Assembly: GCA_007859745.1 (NCBI GenBank)
Contig: SMLU01000005.1
Coordinates: 1 to 64,000, forward strand
Source of the DNA: Phycisphaerae bacterium RAS1
GTDB taxonomy: Bacteria; Planctomycetota; Phycisphaerae; UBA1845; Fen-1342
Reading direction: 5' to 3'
DNA: 64,000 bases
In this document: positions 25,576-34,336 of the stretch, piece after piece
Numbering within the stretch: position 1 is the first letter of the stretch
Layout: the number at the start of each line of letters is the position of its first letter
Position numbers and translations under genes: made by a program
The notes under the pieces: generated by a model
Database searches by the model: none
What the model was told of the DNA's origin: nothing
The model's input: the letters and a program-made list of their open reading frames with translations, nothing else

Positions 25576-27264
25576 TTACTCCGTCACCGCCGCGCGCGGG
25601 AGCATCGGCGTCCCGCCGGTGCGACCGTCATGTTGCGGCGCGCGGTCCACACGCACCGGCGAGACGCCGATGCTCCCGGATACGGCCGCCGTTTCCGGCG
25701 AGGGAATGAACCGCCCGCCGTCGCCGAGCTCCGGCCGGCGCGTGAACCAGCGGCACAATTCGTCCTGCGTAACCGGATCGCCGCCCTGCCTGGTCGCCGC
25801 CGCCGCTTCCGCGCCCGCCGCGATGTAGGTGGCGACGGGAAGCCCCCCGCCGCCGGCGATCGTCAGCGCCGCCGCCGCGAGCAGCGCCTCATCCGCGCCG
25901 GTTTGATCGATGAAATGCCGCCCGGGCGTCGGCACAAACTCGCTCCGCAGGCGATCGAGCGCGGCGTCGTCGCCGCGGCCGTCAAAACTGAGCAGCCCGC
26001 GCTTGCGCAGCGAAACGATCGCCGTTCGCCCGCGCGACCGCGAAAGCACATTCCACGCCACCGCGGAGATGCCGGAGTTCATGTCGTGCACGGCTTCGCG
26101 GAATTGCCGTTCGGTCGCCGTCAGCAGATCGGTGTCCACCAGGTCGCACAGCACGGCCCGCGCCGCCGGGGCGTGGCCCGCGACCGGGACGCCCAGTTGC
26201 CGGGCCATTCCGGCCGCCGCCGCGGCCAGCGCCGGCGTCAGAAAGCCGCAACCGTGATCGCAGAGCAGCAGGAGATTCGAGATCGAGAGCTGCTCGGCGA
26301 CGACGCCCAGCACGTGCCGTTCGCTGGCGCTGTCGAGCGGCGCGTCGGCGCCGCTGGTGAGCTTGAAGAGCTTGCCGTCGTCGGCCACGAAGGTGCGCCG
26401 CGTCACCATGTCCGTCCGGTTTCGCAGCAGGTAGCCCGTGAAATCGTGCTCCGAGAGCCGCTCTTCCCACGCCTGCGACGCGCCGTCGCGGCCCACCGCG
26501 CTGATCAGAAACGCCGCCCCGCCCAGCGCCTGAAGCTGCCGCGCCGCCGCCGCCGCCCCGCCCGGGTATTCACACGAGCCCAGCTCTGAAAGCGACAGCA
26601 CCGCCGCGTCTTCCGCGACTGCGCCGGCGTCGCACAGCACGTATTCCTCGCGGATGATGTCGCCCAGCACCACCGCTCGCACGCCCGCGAACGAGTCGAT
26701 CGCCTGTCGCACCTCGGCGTGCGTGATGTTGTTACGCCGGCAGAGGGCCGCCAGGCGCTGCTCGTCGAGCTGCTCGTCTCGGCCGATGGTCTCCAGCAGG
26801 CGCGTCGAGCTGAACACCACGTCGCCGCTGTGAAATACCACGCGCCCGCCGCCGCGCTCGATGATCTCGCGCTCGCGGCGGAAGCGTGGGTCGTCGGCGT
26901 GGGCGTACTCTCGCCCCTTCACATAGATGTCGGGTTTCAGAAGTTCGAGCAGCTCGCAGGCGGTCGGGTGCGGGTCGATGACGACCCAATCGACAAACTC
27001 CAGCGCCGCCAGGTTTTCCGCCCGAAGCTCCTGTGGAATGTACGGGCGGTCCGGCCCCTTCGACACGCCCGCGTCGGCGGTCAGCGAAACGACCAGAATA
27101 TCCCCCAGCCCGCGGGCAAATTGCAGATACCGCACGTGACCGGGGTGAACGATGTCGAAACAGCCGTGGCAGTGAACCACGGTCTTTCCGCCGGCCCGCT
27201 GCGTCCGCACCGTCTCGGCGACTTGCGGGAACGGAAGAATTTTGCGCTCGAGCGGGCGGTTCAC
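25576..27264 (-). CDS. HldE-like protein: nucleotidyltransferase then PfkB-type kinase
   Basis: 562 residues from GTG 27264 (ATG 27324 also in frame). N-terminal cytidylyltransferase fold: HCHGCFDIVHPGHVRYLQFA with the HxGH motif, and DIYVKGREYA. PfkB-type kinase: PGGAAAAARQLQALGG and IDQTGADEALLAAAALTIA. E. coli HldE has the kinase first; here the order is reversed. The usual kinase signature D-x-T-G-A-G-D reads DQTGADE, so the catalytic Asp position is altered and kinase activity is doubtful. The last ~33 residues (GSIGVSPVR...GGTPMLP) are encoded by a dispersed palindromic repeat. Role in ADP-heptose-type sugar supply is inference. Confidence 0.75.
   Translation of the reverse strand: MNRPLERKILPFPQVAETVRTQRAGGKTVVHCHGCFDIVHPGHVRYLQFARGLGDILVVSLTADAGVSKGPDRPYIPQELRAENLAALEFVDWVVIDPHPTACELLELLKPDIYVKGREYAHADDPRFRREREIIERGGGRVVFHSGDVVFSSTRLLETIGRDEQLDEQRLAALCRRNNITHAEVRQAIDSFAGVRAVVLGDIIREEYVLCDAGAVAEDAAVLSLSELGSCEYPGGAAAAARQLQALGGAAFLISAVGRDGASQAWEERLSEHDFTGYLLRNRTDMVTRRTFVADDGKLFKLTSGADAPLDSASERHVLGVVAEQLSISNLLLLCDHGCGFLTPALAAAAAGMARQLGVPVAGHAPAARAVLCDLVDTDLLTATERQFREAVHDMNSGISAVAWNVLSRSRGRTAIVSLRKRGLLSFDGRGDDAALDRLRSEFVPTPGRHFIDQTGADEALLAAAALTIAGGGGLPVATYIAAGAEAAAATRQGGDPVTQDELCRWFTRRPELGDGGRFIPSPETAAVSGSIGVSPVRVDRAPQHDGRTGGTPMLPRAAVTE
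25598..25683. repeat. Palindromic repeat inside the HldE-like coding end
   Basis: GGGAGCATCGGCGTC (25598-25612) and CCGCCGGTGCG are mirrored by CGCACCGGCG and AGACGCCGATGCTCCC (to about 25679). The same GGGAGCATCGGCG arm is at 46602-46615. Here it lies within the reading frame and supplies the C-terminal residues. Confidence 0.65.
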
Positions 27265-27384
27265 GCGGGCATTCCTTGCGCGGCGGCCAGCGCACGCGAG
27301 AGGTGTTATCGGAAACCCGCGCAAGGGAGTGTGAACGCCGGACGCCCCGGCGGCGAAAACTGCGTAAAGCCGCGGCGGACATGT

Positions 27385-27446
27385 CAGAACGCGAAGCGCC
27401 AGCGAGCGCCCCCGCGCGCGAGTGCTCGCTGGCGCTTCGCGTTCTG
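27385..27446. terminator. 23-bp perfect inverted repeat between operons
   Basis: Arm 1 at 27385-27407 starts CAGAACGCGAAGCGCCAGCG; arm 2 at 27424-27446 is its exact reverse complement, with a 16-nt GC-rich loop. It sits after the permease stop (27476, minus strand) and before the HldE-like start, where it could end transcription. Related half-copy at 13503-13535. Confidence 0.6.
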
Positions 27447-27475
27447 GCCGCCCCGGCCGCTCCGGCGATCGCGCC

Positions 27476-28399
27476 CTATCCCTTGACCGCGCCCAGCGTC
27501 AGACCGCCGACGAATTGCTTCTGTGCGACGAAGAAGAGCACGATGCACGGCAACATCGTCACGATGCTGGCCGCCATCAGCAGGTGAATGTCGCGAAAGT
27601 CGCCATACTGGTTCTTGAACGCATTCAGCGCCACCGCCAGCGTCAATTGCTCCTCGCTCTGCAGGTAAATCAGCGGACCAAGGAAGTCGTTCCAGGCGAA
27701 GATAAACGTAAAGACCGCGGTGATGGCGATCACCGGCTTGCAGATCGGCAGCATGATCCGCCACCACACGCCCAGGTGCCCGCAGCCGTCGATGCGCGCC
27801 GCCTCCACCAGCGCCTCGGGAACCTGCGCGAAGAACTGGCGGAACATGAACGTGTAGAACGGCCCGCCGAAGAACATGGGCACGACCAGCGGCAGAAACG
27901 TGTCGATCCACCCGAACCAACGGAACAGGATGAAGACCGGGATCATCGTCACCTGCGCCGGCAGCATCATGGTCGAGAGCATCAGCACAAAAAGCCCGTC
28001 GCGCCCGCGAAAACGCAGGCGGGCGAAGCCGTAGCCCACCAGGCTGCACGACAGCACCTGACCGGCGACGCAGAACCCGGTGACGACGACCGTGTTGGCC
28101 AGCGCGTCGAGAAAGCCATACCAGCGGCGGCTGCCGATCTTGCTGAGCGACTCCGAGTAGTTGCTCCAATGCCAGCCCTGCGGCAGCACTTGAATTTTGC
28201 TCGAATCCGCCATCGCCGCGGCGGCGGAACCAGGCTCCGAGAGGCTGGTAATGAACATCCACCAGAGCGGAAATAGCATGATGGCCGAGCCGACGACCAG
28301 CAGCGCGACAATGAGGGCGCGGGCCGCAAAGGCGGCCCTTGGGGCGCGGGGCGCAGGGCGCGGGGCGCGGGGATCGGTGGCCGACCGGCGCCTATTCAC
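27476..28399 (-). CDS. Carbohydrate ABC transporter permease, MalG type
   Basis: 307 residues from GTG 28399, which overlaps the preceding stop as GTGA. Six membrane helices, starting ALIVALLVVGSAIMLFPLWW. The EAA loop is EALVEAARIDGCGHLGVWWR then IMLPICKP, the contact site for the ATPase. It pairs with the permease half of the 28826 fusion protein to form the channel. No ATPase gene is here, so a shared MsmK-type ATPase elsewhere is inferred. The neighbouring amylase and malQ suggest maltodextrin or a related glucan as substrate. Confidence 0.9.
   Translation of the reverse strand: MNRRRSATDPRAPRPAPRAPRAAFAARALIVALLVVGSAIMLFPLWWMFITSLSEPGSAAAAMADSSKIQVLPQGWHWSNYSESLSKIGSRRWYGFLDALANTVVVTGFCVAGQVLSCSLVGYGFARLRFRGRDGLFVLMLSTMMLPAQVTMIPVFILFRWFGWIDTFLPLVVPMFFGGPFYTFMFRQFFAQVPEALVEAARIDGCGHLGVWWRIMLPICKPVIAITAVFTFIFAWNDFLGPLIYLQSEEQLTLAVALNAFKNQYGDFRDIHLLMAASIVTMLPCIVLFFVAQKQFVGGLTLGAVKG
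28335..28376. repeat. GGGCGCGGGGCGCAGGGCGC repeat, permease side
   Basis: G-rich repeat within the first codons of the MalG-type permease, where it yields its Pro/Arg/Ala-rich start (DPRAPRPAPRAPRAAF). Its reverse complement lies at 28797-28830 on the far side of the four-helix-bundle gene. Confidence 0.55.
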
Positions 28400-28776
28400 G
28401 GCCGCACCTCGCGTGTGAGCGATCGAATCAGCGCTCGGTTGAGGCGGATGATCTCCGAGATGTTTGCGAGCAACGCATCCACTTTCGGCGCGTCGAGGAA
28501 TCCCAACTCGCGTACGATCAGAAACTGCGTTTCGAGTTCTCCAAGCGATCCATTCGCGACCCATAAGAACCGAACGTAGTCCGGACGCGTTCCGCGGCTG
28601 TACCCTTCGGCGACGTTTGAAGGAACCGAAACCGCGGCGCGGCGAAGCTGCGCGCAGAGGCCGAACCGTTCATCCGCGGGGAGCCTGCGTGTGGCGGCGT
28701 ACACGTCGATGCACAGCTTCACCGCGCGCTGCCAAACGATCAGGTCCTTGTAGCTTCGATTCGAAGTTTCGGTCAT
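28396..28776 (-). CDS. Four-helix-bundle (S23/IVP family) protein
   Basis: 126 residues from ATG 28776. Starts YKDLIVWQRAVKLCIDVYAA, continues LCAQLRRAAVSVPSNVAEGY and ends LVRELGFLD...EIIRLNRALIRSL, the signature of the four-helix-bundle family first met as the protein of 23S rRNA intervening sequences and related to Avd of diversity-generating retroelements. Function unclear. It sits between two halves of a sugar transporter operon, overlapping the downstream permease by GTGA. It is out of place among transport genes and bracketed by inverted repeats. Confidence 0.85.
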   Translation of the reverse strand: MTETSNRSYKDLIVWQRAVKLCIDVYAATRRLPADERFGLCAQLRRAAVSVPSNVAEGYSRGTRPDYVRFLWVANGSLGELETQFLIVRELGFLDAPKVDALLANISEIIRLNRALIRSLTREVRP

Positions 28777-28796
28777 CTTGCTCTCGCCGGAAGACT

Positions 28797-28830
28797 CCTG
28801 CGCCCTGAGCCCTGCGCCCGGCGCCCTATG
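28797..28830. repeat. GCGCCCTGAGCCCTGCGCCC repeat, opposite side
   Basis: C-rich complement of the 28335-28376 repeat. It overlaps the last bases of the fused transporter gene (stop at 28826-28828). The pair brackets the four-helix-bundle gene. Confidence 0.55.
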
Positions 28831-31234
28831 CCTTGAGCGCCTCGTAGTACACAAACCGCCGGCTCCCGCGCATCAGCGTCAGCGTCAGCGCCAGAATGAT
28901 GAGCATCAGCAGCCACGCCATGGCCGAGGCATAGCCCATTTCGTGCAGATCGAACGCCTGGTTGTACAGATAGACGACGTAAAATCGCGTCGCGTCTCCC
29001 GGGCCGCCGCCGGTCATGACGTAAGCCTGCGTGAAGACCTGGAACGACGCGATGATCGCGATGATCACATTGAAGAAGATCACCGGGCTGAGCATCGGCA
29101 GCGTCACGTTCCAGAAGCGCTTGAGCGTCCGCGCCCCGTCGATCGACGCCGCCTCGTACAGCTCCGCCGGAATGCCCTTCAGCCCCGCCAGGTAAATCAT
29201 CATCGTTCCGCCGATGTTCCAGAAACCCATGATCACGAACGCCGGCACGGCCCAGTGCTGCGCATCGCGCTCGAACCAGCGCGGCGCGGCGACGCTCCAG
29301 CCAAGATTCAGAACGGCGCTGAGCTTGTTGATCGCCCCACAGACCGGGCCCAGCAGCGCATTGAGCATGCCGTGCTCATGGTGAAAGACCCACGCCCAGA
29401 GTATCGAAATGGCGACCCCCGCCAGCACGCTGGGCAGATACCACGCCGCGCGGAAGAAGCCGATCCCACGCATTTCCTGATTCATCAGCAGCGCCGCCGC
29501 CAGCGCCGCCGCCTGCCCGAGCGGCACCGACAGCGCCGCGTAGATCAGCGTCACGCGCAGCGAGGCATAGAAACGCTCGTCCGTCAGCAGCGACACAAAG
29601 TTGTGAAAGCCGACCCACTGCGCCCGGTCGAGCGTCACCAGCCCGCTCCACTTGCAGAAACTCAGGATCAGCGACAGCGCGATCGGAAACGCCGTGAAGA
29701 CGACCAGGCCGATCAGCCACGGGCTGATCATCGTCAGCCCGGCCGCTTCCTCGCGCAGCGCGTGCCTCGATGGGCGCCGCAGCCACCACAAAAGCACCAG
29801 TGCAACCGCCCCAATCGCCAGCGGCGTCGCAACCCACGTGACCACGATCGGCCAGTTGACCGCCGGAAACGAGTACAGCCGCGCGTCATCGCGCTGGAAC
29901 GTCTCGAAGTCGCGCTGCACGTCCGCCAGCGCCTCCGCCACCGTCTTGGTGCGCGACTTGAAGACCTGCTCCATTTGCACGCGGAAGCGCTCGGCGTAGC
30001 GCTCCTCCGGCGGCCAGCCGATCGCCCGCGCCCCGGCCACCGCATCCAGGTACACGTGGTCGTTTTCGGGCTTTCCGGGGTCGTTGAATGCATCGCTGCG
30101 GGCTGCCGCGATGTTCGCCGGAATGGCGACGCCCGACTCCGCGATCAGCCGCTGCCCCTCGGCGCTGGAGAGAAAGCGGATGAACTTCCACGCGGCATCT
30201 TTGTTCCGGCTGCCGCTCGACATGGCCCAGGCGCTGGTGAAGATCCCACTGGTCGGTTTTACGTCGGGGTCATGCGGCAGCGGTGCGAAGTCCCAGTCAA
30301 AGTCCTTGATCTCGCGGTAGGGCGGCACCTTCCAGCGGCCGAAGGGCCCGGCCATGCCGATCCGGCCGGTGAGAAAGGGCTCGCTGCTGGTCTCCATCTG
30401 CGTTTTGGCGCTGGCCAGGGTGCGCTCTTCCTTGAACCAGGCGTCCAGATCGGCCAGCGCGCGCAGCACCTTCGGTTCGTTGAAGTTGAACGTCTTGAAG
30501 CCGTCGCTGCTGATCCCGGCCCCGCGAGACCAGCAGTAGACGGTCAGCATCGCCTCCCACGTGACAAAGTCGGCGCCATACGTGTTCGGCAGCTTGCCGA
30601 TCTGCCGGGCGGCGTGCAAAAATTCGTCCCACGTCCAACCGTCCGGCGACGGGAAAGGCACGCCCGCGAGCTTGAACAGATCTTTGTTGTAGTAAAACCC
30701 GACGACCGTGAAATCCTTCGGAATCGCAAACAGCTTGCCGCGCCCGACAACCCGGTCCCCGGCGTGGTAGCGAAAGCAATCGACCACCGGGCCGAACATC
30801 GACTCGAGCGAGAACGCATCCGGGCCGCCGCGCTTCGCGTCGCGCTCGATGAACGCCTCGATCGGCTCCAGCAGCCCCTTGTCCGCCCACGTCCCGATGT
30901 GTTCCCAGCCGAGCTGGAAAACATCCGGCGGCGTGCCGGCGGCGACCATGGTCTGGATTTTCCGGCGGACGTCCGGCGCGTTGCCGGGATTGACGCGCTG
31001 CACGCGCACGTCGCTCTGCGCCGCGTGAAACGCGGCCACCAGCCGGGCCATGATCGCGTCTTCCGTGTCGTCTCCCCAGTGCACCAGCGAGATGAGCGTC
31101 TGCCCCGGCGCCAGCTTCTCCGCCCGCAGCGGCCGCGTCAGCACCCACCCGAACGAAAAGAACCCGATGCTTAGCGTCACGACAGTCAGAAGCACGCGGA
31201 GCGCCAGGCCAAGCTGTCGAAATACACCTGCCAA
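28826..31234 (-). CDS. Fused sugar-binding protein and MalF-type permease
   Basis: 802 residues. An N-terminal membrane anchor (8-30, VLLTVVTLSIGFFSFGWVL) leads to an extracytoplasmic solute-binding domain (about 40-430; VFQLGWEHIGTWADKGLLEP, KLFAIPKDFTVVGFYYNKDL, SSGSRNKDAAWKFIRFL). A helix near 485 precedes the MalF-like permease (about 520-800) with EAASIDGARTLKRFWNVTLP as the EAA loop. Binding protein and permease are normally separate genes. First gene of the operon; divergent from the amylase promoter. Substrate inferred as a glucan oligosaccharide from the neighbours. Confidence 0.9.
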   Translation of the reverse strand: MAGVFRQLGLALRVLLTVVTLSIGFFSFGWVLTRPLRAEKLAPGQTLISLVHWGDDTEDAIMARLVAAFHAAQSDVRVQRVNPGNAPDVRRKIQTMVAAGTPPDVFQLGWEHIGTWADKGLLEPIEAFIERDAKRGGPDAFSLESMFGPVVDCFRYHAGDRVVGRGKLFAIPKDFTVVGFYYNKDLFKLAGVPFPSPDGWTWDEFLHAARQIGKLPNTYGADFVTWEAMLTVYCWSRGAGISSDGFKTFNFNEPKVLRALADLDAWFKEERTLASAKTQMETSSEPFLTGRIGMAGPFGRWKVPPYREIKDFDWDFAPLPHDPDVKPTSGIFTSAWAMSSGSRNKDAAWKFIRFLSSAEGQRLIAESGVAIPANIAAARSDAFNDPGKPENDHVYLDAVAGARAIGWPPEERYAERFRVQMEQVFKSRTKTVAEALADVQRDFETFQRDDARLYSFPAVNWPIVVTWVATPLAIGAVALVLLWWLRRPSRHALREEAAGLTMISPWLIGLVVFTAFPIALSLILSFCKWSGLVTLDRAQWVGFHNFVSLLTDERFYASLRVTLIYAALSVPLGQAAALAAALLMNQEMRGIGFFRAAWYLPSVLAGVAISILWAWVFHHEHGMLNALLGPVCGAINKLSAVLNLGWSVAAPRWFERDAQHWAVPAFVIMGFWNIGGTMMIYLAGLKGIPAELYEAASIDGARTLKRFWNVTLPMLSPVIFFNVIIAIIASFQVFTQAYVMTGGGPGDATRFYVVYLYNQAFDLHEMGYASAMAWLLMLIILALTLTLMRGSRRFVYYEALKA

Positions 31235-31299
31235 GATTCACCGAGCCGGCCGCGCCCCGCCGACGGCCCGCGCCACAGGCGGCGCGGCGAATGCGGCGG

Positions 31300-31328
31300 T
31301 TTGGCGATCTGGAAGCGACGAGTATAAT
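31300..31328 (+). promoter_or_regulatory. Promoter for the amylase-malQ genes
   Basis: TTGGCG (31301-31306), 16-bp spacer, perfect TATAAT (31323-31328). Lies in the divergent gap between the transporter gene and the amylase, 240 nt before ATG 31569, so the transcript has a long leader that includes the palindromes at 31376-31526. Confidence 0.55.
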
Positions 31329-31375
31329 CCGACCGCGATCGTTGAGTAGGCGCGGCCGCAGGAACGGACCTTCAG

Positions 31376-31526
31376 AGCCGCGACCGTGAGGGAACGGCAG
31401 CGGTGTCGCCTTCCGGGCCGCCGCGCAACCCGCGGGCCGGCGCCCGCGGGCTCGCTTGCAGCGCCTGACAGAACCCGCCACGGAAGTGGCGGGCGAGCAG
31501 GCCCCGCACTTCCGTGCGGGGTTCTG
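31376..31526. repeat. Paired palindromes in the amylase leader
   Basis: First, CAGAGCCGCGACCGTGAGGG (31373-31392), a half-copy of the repeat at 50142-50223. Then a nested pair: CCCGCCAC-GGAA-GTGGCGGG (31474-31493) and CCCCGCAC-TTCC-GTGCGGGG (31502-31521), joined by outer arms CAGAAC (31469) and GTTCTG (31521). The region from the transporter start to ATG 31569 has no gene. Confidence 0.6.
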
Positions 31527-31568
31527 ATCGGAGTTCCTCGCGCGGACGCGTTCAATGGACCTCATGCA

Positions 31569-34157
31569 ATGAACACACCAGCGGATGAAATTCCCGGGCA
31601 TTTGCTTCTCGATCAGTATCGCGAGCGCCCCCCGCTTGACTGCGCGGCATCGCCAAGAGCCAGACGCAGCCGGCCGCGGCGGCATGCAGCGCGCGGCGCC
31701 GCGCTCGGCCGGCTCTTCTCTGCCTCCCTGCTCGGCATCGTCGCCATCGCCGCACCGGTGCTGGCTCAAACCCCGTGGCCGCCCGCGCCGCCGGTGCAGC
31801 CCGCCCCCGAAACCGACCCCGGCGAGCTTCCCAGCTCGATCACGGCGACCTCGGCCGACGGCGGCGCGTGGAACGTCACCTTCTCCTACAAGCCCGCTCC
31901 GACGTTCACCCGGATCAACCTCGCCGGCGATTTCTCAGCCTGGAACGCCAACGATAACGCCCTGGCCGATCCCGACGGCGACGGCGTCTTCAGCATCACC
32001 CTTCCGCTCGAATCCGGCGAATACCGCTACAAGTTCGTGCTCGCCGGGGATCGCTGGGTTCACGATCCCGGCAATCCGCTGGGCGAGCCGGACGGCCACA
32101 ACGGCACGAACTCCATTCTGAGGCTCGGCAGGCTCTACTCGATGAAAACCTCGACCGCGACCGTCGGCGACAACATCGTCGACGCCGCCGGACTGGAGCA
32201 TCGCCAGAACCTGCCGCTCTTCTTCCAGCCGCTGGCGCCCGAGCGCGCCCTGGTCCGCTACCGGACGTTCTCGCACGACGTGCGGACCGCGTCCGTCGCG
32301 GTCAAGGGCGGTGAGACGGTCCGCATGCACCTGCTGCACGAAGGACCGGTCTTCACACTCTGGGAAGCGCTGGTCGCCGTGCCCGCCAGCCCCAACCGTA
32401 AGACGGCCGCGTATCGAGTGGACTACACCTTTGTGATCGAAGATGGGACCCAGCGCGTGAGCGATCCGAACACCTATTCCGCCAGCTTCACCGACGCGAC
32501 GATCTTCCACACGCCCGAATGGGCCAAGAACGCGATCTGGTATCAGATCATGGTCGACCGCTTCCGCAACGGCGACCCCTCCAACGACCCGGAGAACTGC
32601 CGCCCCTGGAAGAGCGAGTGGTTCAGCGCCTCGCCCTGGGAAGAAAAGAGCGGCGAGACGTTCTACAAGAACTTCGTTTATCACCGGCTTTACGGCGGCG
32701 ACCTCGCGGGCGTGGAGCAGAAGCTCCCCTACCTCAAGGAACTGGGAATCAACGCGATCTACTTCAATCCGGTGTTCAAGGCGCCGACGCACCACAAGTA
32801 CGACGCGACCAACTACCTGCACATCGATGATCACTTCGGCAAGAAAGGCGACTACGAGGCGATCGCCGCGACCGAGGACCTGCTCGATCCGAAAACCTGG
32901 AAATGGACCGAGTCCGACAAGATGTTCCTGGCGCTGGTCAAGAAATGCCACGACATGGGCATCCGGGTGATCATCGACGGCGTGTTCAACCACGTCGGCG
33001 TCACCCATCCGGCGTTTCAGGATGTCAAGAAGAACCGCGAAAAATCGCGGTTCGCAGACTGGTTCGATGTCCTCGTCTGGGATCCCTTCAAGTACAACGG
33101 GTGGGCCGGCGTCGACTCGCTGCCGGCGTTCAAGAAATCGCCCGAAGGCTTGGCCAGCACCAGTGCCAAGGAGCACATCTTCAATGCCACACGCCGCTGG
33201 ATGGACCCCAACGGCGACGGCGACCCCAACGACGGCATTGACGGCTGGCGGCTCGACGTGCCCAACGAAATCCCCATGCCCTTCTGGGCCGAGTGGCGCC
33301 AGGTGGTCAAGAAGGCCAATCCGAACGCCTATATCACCGGCGAAATCTGGGACCGCGCCGAGCAGTGGCTCGACGGCCGCCATTTCGACGCCGTCATGAA
33401 TTACGAATTCGCCCGCCCCGTCATCCAGTGGACGATGCACAAGAAAACCAAGATCACGCCGACCGAGTTGGACAGGAAGATGCGCGACCTGCGGCTGGCC
33501 TATCCGCACGCGGCGACGCTCGTCCTGCAAAACCTCGTCGACAGCCACGACACCGACCGCGTGGTCTCCATGGCCCTCAACCCCGACCGGCACTATGACC
33601 ACGAAAACCGCGTCCAGGACAACGGACCCAAGTACAGCAACGACAAGCCCAACGAGGAGTGCTATCGTCGCTCGCGGCTGGTGGCGCTGATCCAGATGAC
33701 CTACGTGGGGGCGCCGATGATCTACTACGGCGACGAGGTGGGCATGTGGGGGGCTGACGATCCAACCTGCCGCAAGCCCATGTTGTGGGAAGACCTGGAG
33801 CCGTACGACAAGCCGGAAGAGAACTTCGTGATGAAGGACCATCTGGCGTACTACCGCAAGGCGATCGCACTGCGCAACGAGCATCCGGCGCTTCGCACGG
33901 GCGATATGGAGACACTTCGCACGGACGATGGGCAGGATGTCTGGGCGTTCCTGCGATACAACCAGGATGAGGAGCTGGTGGTCGTCCTGAACGCCTCCGG
34001 GAAGGAGCAATCGCTCAGCGTCCCCATCCCGCCCGGCTCGCCGCGCGAGTGGACGACAATCTTCGGCGGCGAAGGCAAGGCGGAATTCTCCGACGGCCAC
34101 GTGCACGTAACCGTGCCGCCGATTGCGGGCGTCGTACTGCACGCAAAAGTGAAATAG
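31569..34157 (+). CDS. Exported GH13 alpha-amylase-family enzyme with N-terminal starch-binding fold
   Basis: 862 residues from ATG 31569. A long basic leader ends in an export segment (LLGIVAIAAPVLAQT). A CBM48-like domain follows (INLAGDFSAWNAND...GEYRYKFVLAGDRWVHDPGN). The GH13 barrel shows AIYFNPVFKAPTHHKYD, GVFNHVGV (region I), DGWRLDVPNE (nucleophile Asp), ITGEIWDRAEQWL (acid Glu) and LVDSHDTDRV (transition-state Asp). Best match is the neopullulanase/cyclomaltodextrinase group. It would cut alpha-glucans outside the cytoplasm for the adjacent transporter. Confidence 0.9.
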   Translation: MNTPADEIPGHLLLDQYRERPPLDCAASPRARRSRPRRHAARGAALGRLFSASLLGIVAIAAPVLAQTPWPPAPPVQPAPETDPGELPSSITATSADGGAWNVTFSYKPAPTFTRINLAGDFSAWNANDNALADPDGDGVFSITLPLESGEYRYKFVLAGDRWVHDPGNPLGEPDGHNGTNSILRLGRLYSMKTSTATVGDNIVDAAGLEHRQNLPLFFQPLAPERALVRYRTFSHDVRTASVAVKGGETVRMHLLHEGPVFTLWEALVAVPASPNRKTAAYRVDYTFVIEDGTQRVSDPNTYSASFTDATIFHTPEWAKNAIWYQIMVDRFRNGDPSNDPENCRPWKSEWFSASPWEEKSGETFYKNFVYHRLYGGDLAGVEQKLPYLKELGINAIYFNPVFKAPTHHKYDATNYLHIDDHFGKKGDYEAIAATEDLLDPKTWKWTESDKMFLALVKKCHDMGIRVIIDGVFNHVGVTHPAFQDVKKNREKSRFADWFDVLVWDPFKYNGWAGVDSLPAFKKSPEGLASTSAKEHIFNATRRWMDPNGDGDPNDGIDGWRLDVPNEIPMPFWAEWRQVVKKANPNAYITGEIWDRAEQWLDGRHFDAVMNYEFARPVIQWTMHKKTKITPTELDRKMRDLRLAYPHAATLVLQNLVDSHDTDRVVSMALNPDRHYDHENRVQDNGPKYSNDKPNEECYRRSRLVALIQMTYVGAPMIYYGDEVGMWGADDPTCRKPMLWEDLEPYDKPEENFVMKDHLAYYRKAIALRNEHPALRTGDMETLRTDDGQDVWAFLRYNQDEELVVVLNASGKEQSLSVPIPPGSPREWTTIFGGEGKAEFSDGHVHVTVPPIAGVVLHAKVK

Positions 34158-34260
34158 TGTGCCGCGGGCCGCACGAGTGCCACGGGCGGCACGGGTGCCA
34201 CGGGCGGCTTGCGCGCCCGTGTCTTCGGACGACTGGGTGCCCCGGCCAAGCCGTCGCCCC
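34158..34260. repeat. GTGCCACGGGCGGCAC tandem units
   Basis: Three imperfect units of about 16-20 nt (GAGTGCCACGGGCGGCACGG...) then GCGCGCCCGTG, between amylase and malQ. The last unit can pair with CGCCCGTGTC. No gene. Confidence 0.5.
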
Positions 34261-34336
34261 ACCCATCTCCCCGAAGCCTTCCATGCACAACGCGACGGCT
34301 TGACCGTGTTGCTTCCCGCTCAACAAGGAACCTTGG

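Noticed and set aside
28396-28776. Diversity-generating retroelement (Avd-like four-helix protein)
   Set aside because: No reverse transcriptase and no template/variable repeat pair in the window.
28778-31174. 798-residue open frame opposite the fused transporter gene
   Set aside because: High-GC antisense shadow with no SD, no family motif and Arg/His-rich low-complexity sequence; the minus-strand gene has clear domains.
31935-34262. 775-residue open frame opposite the amylase
   Set aside because: Same reason: antisense shadow of a gene with complete GH13 motifs.
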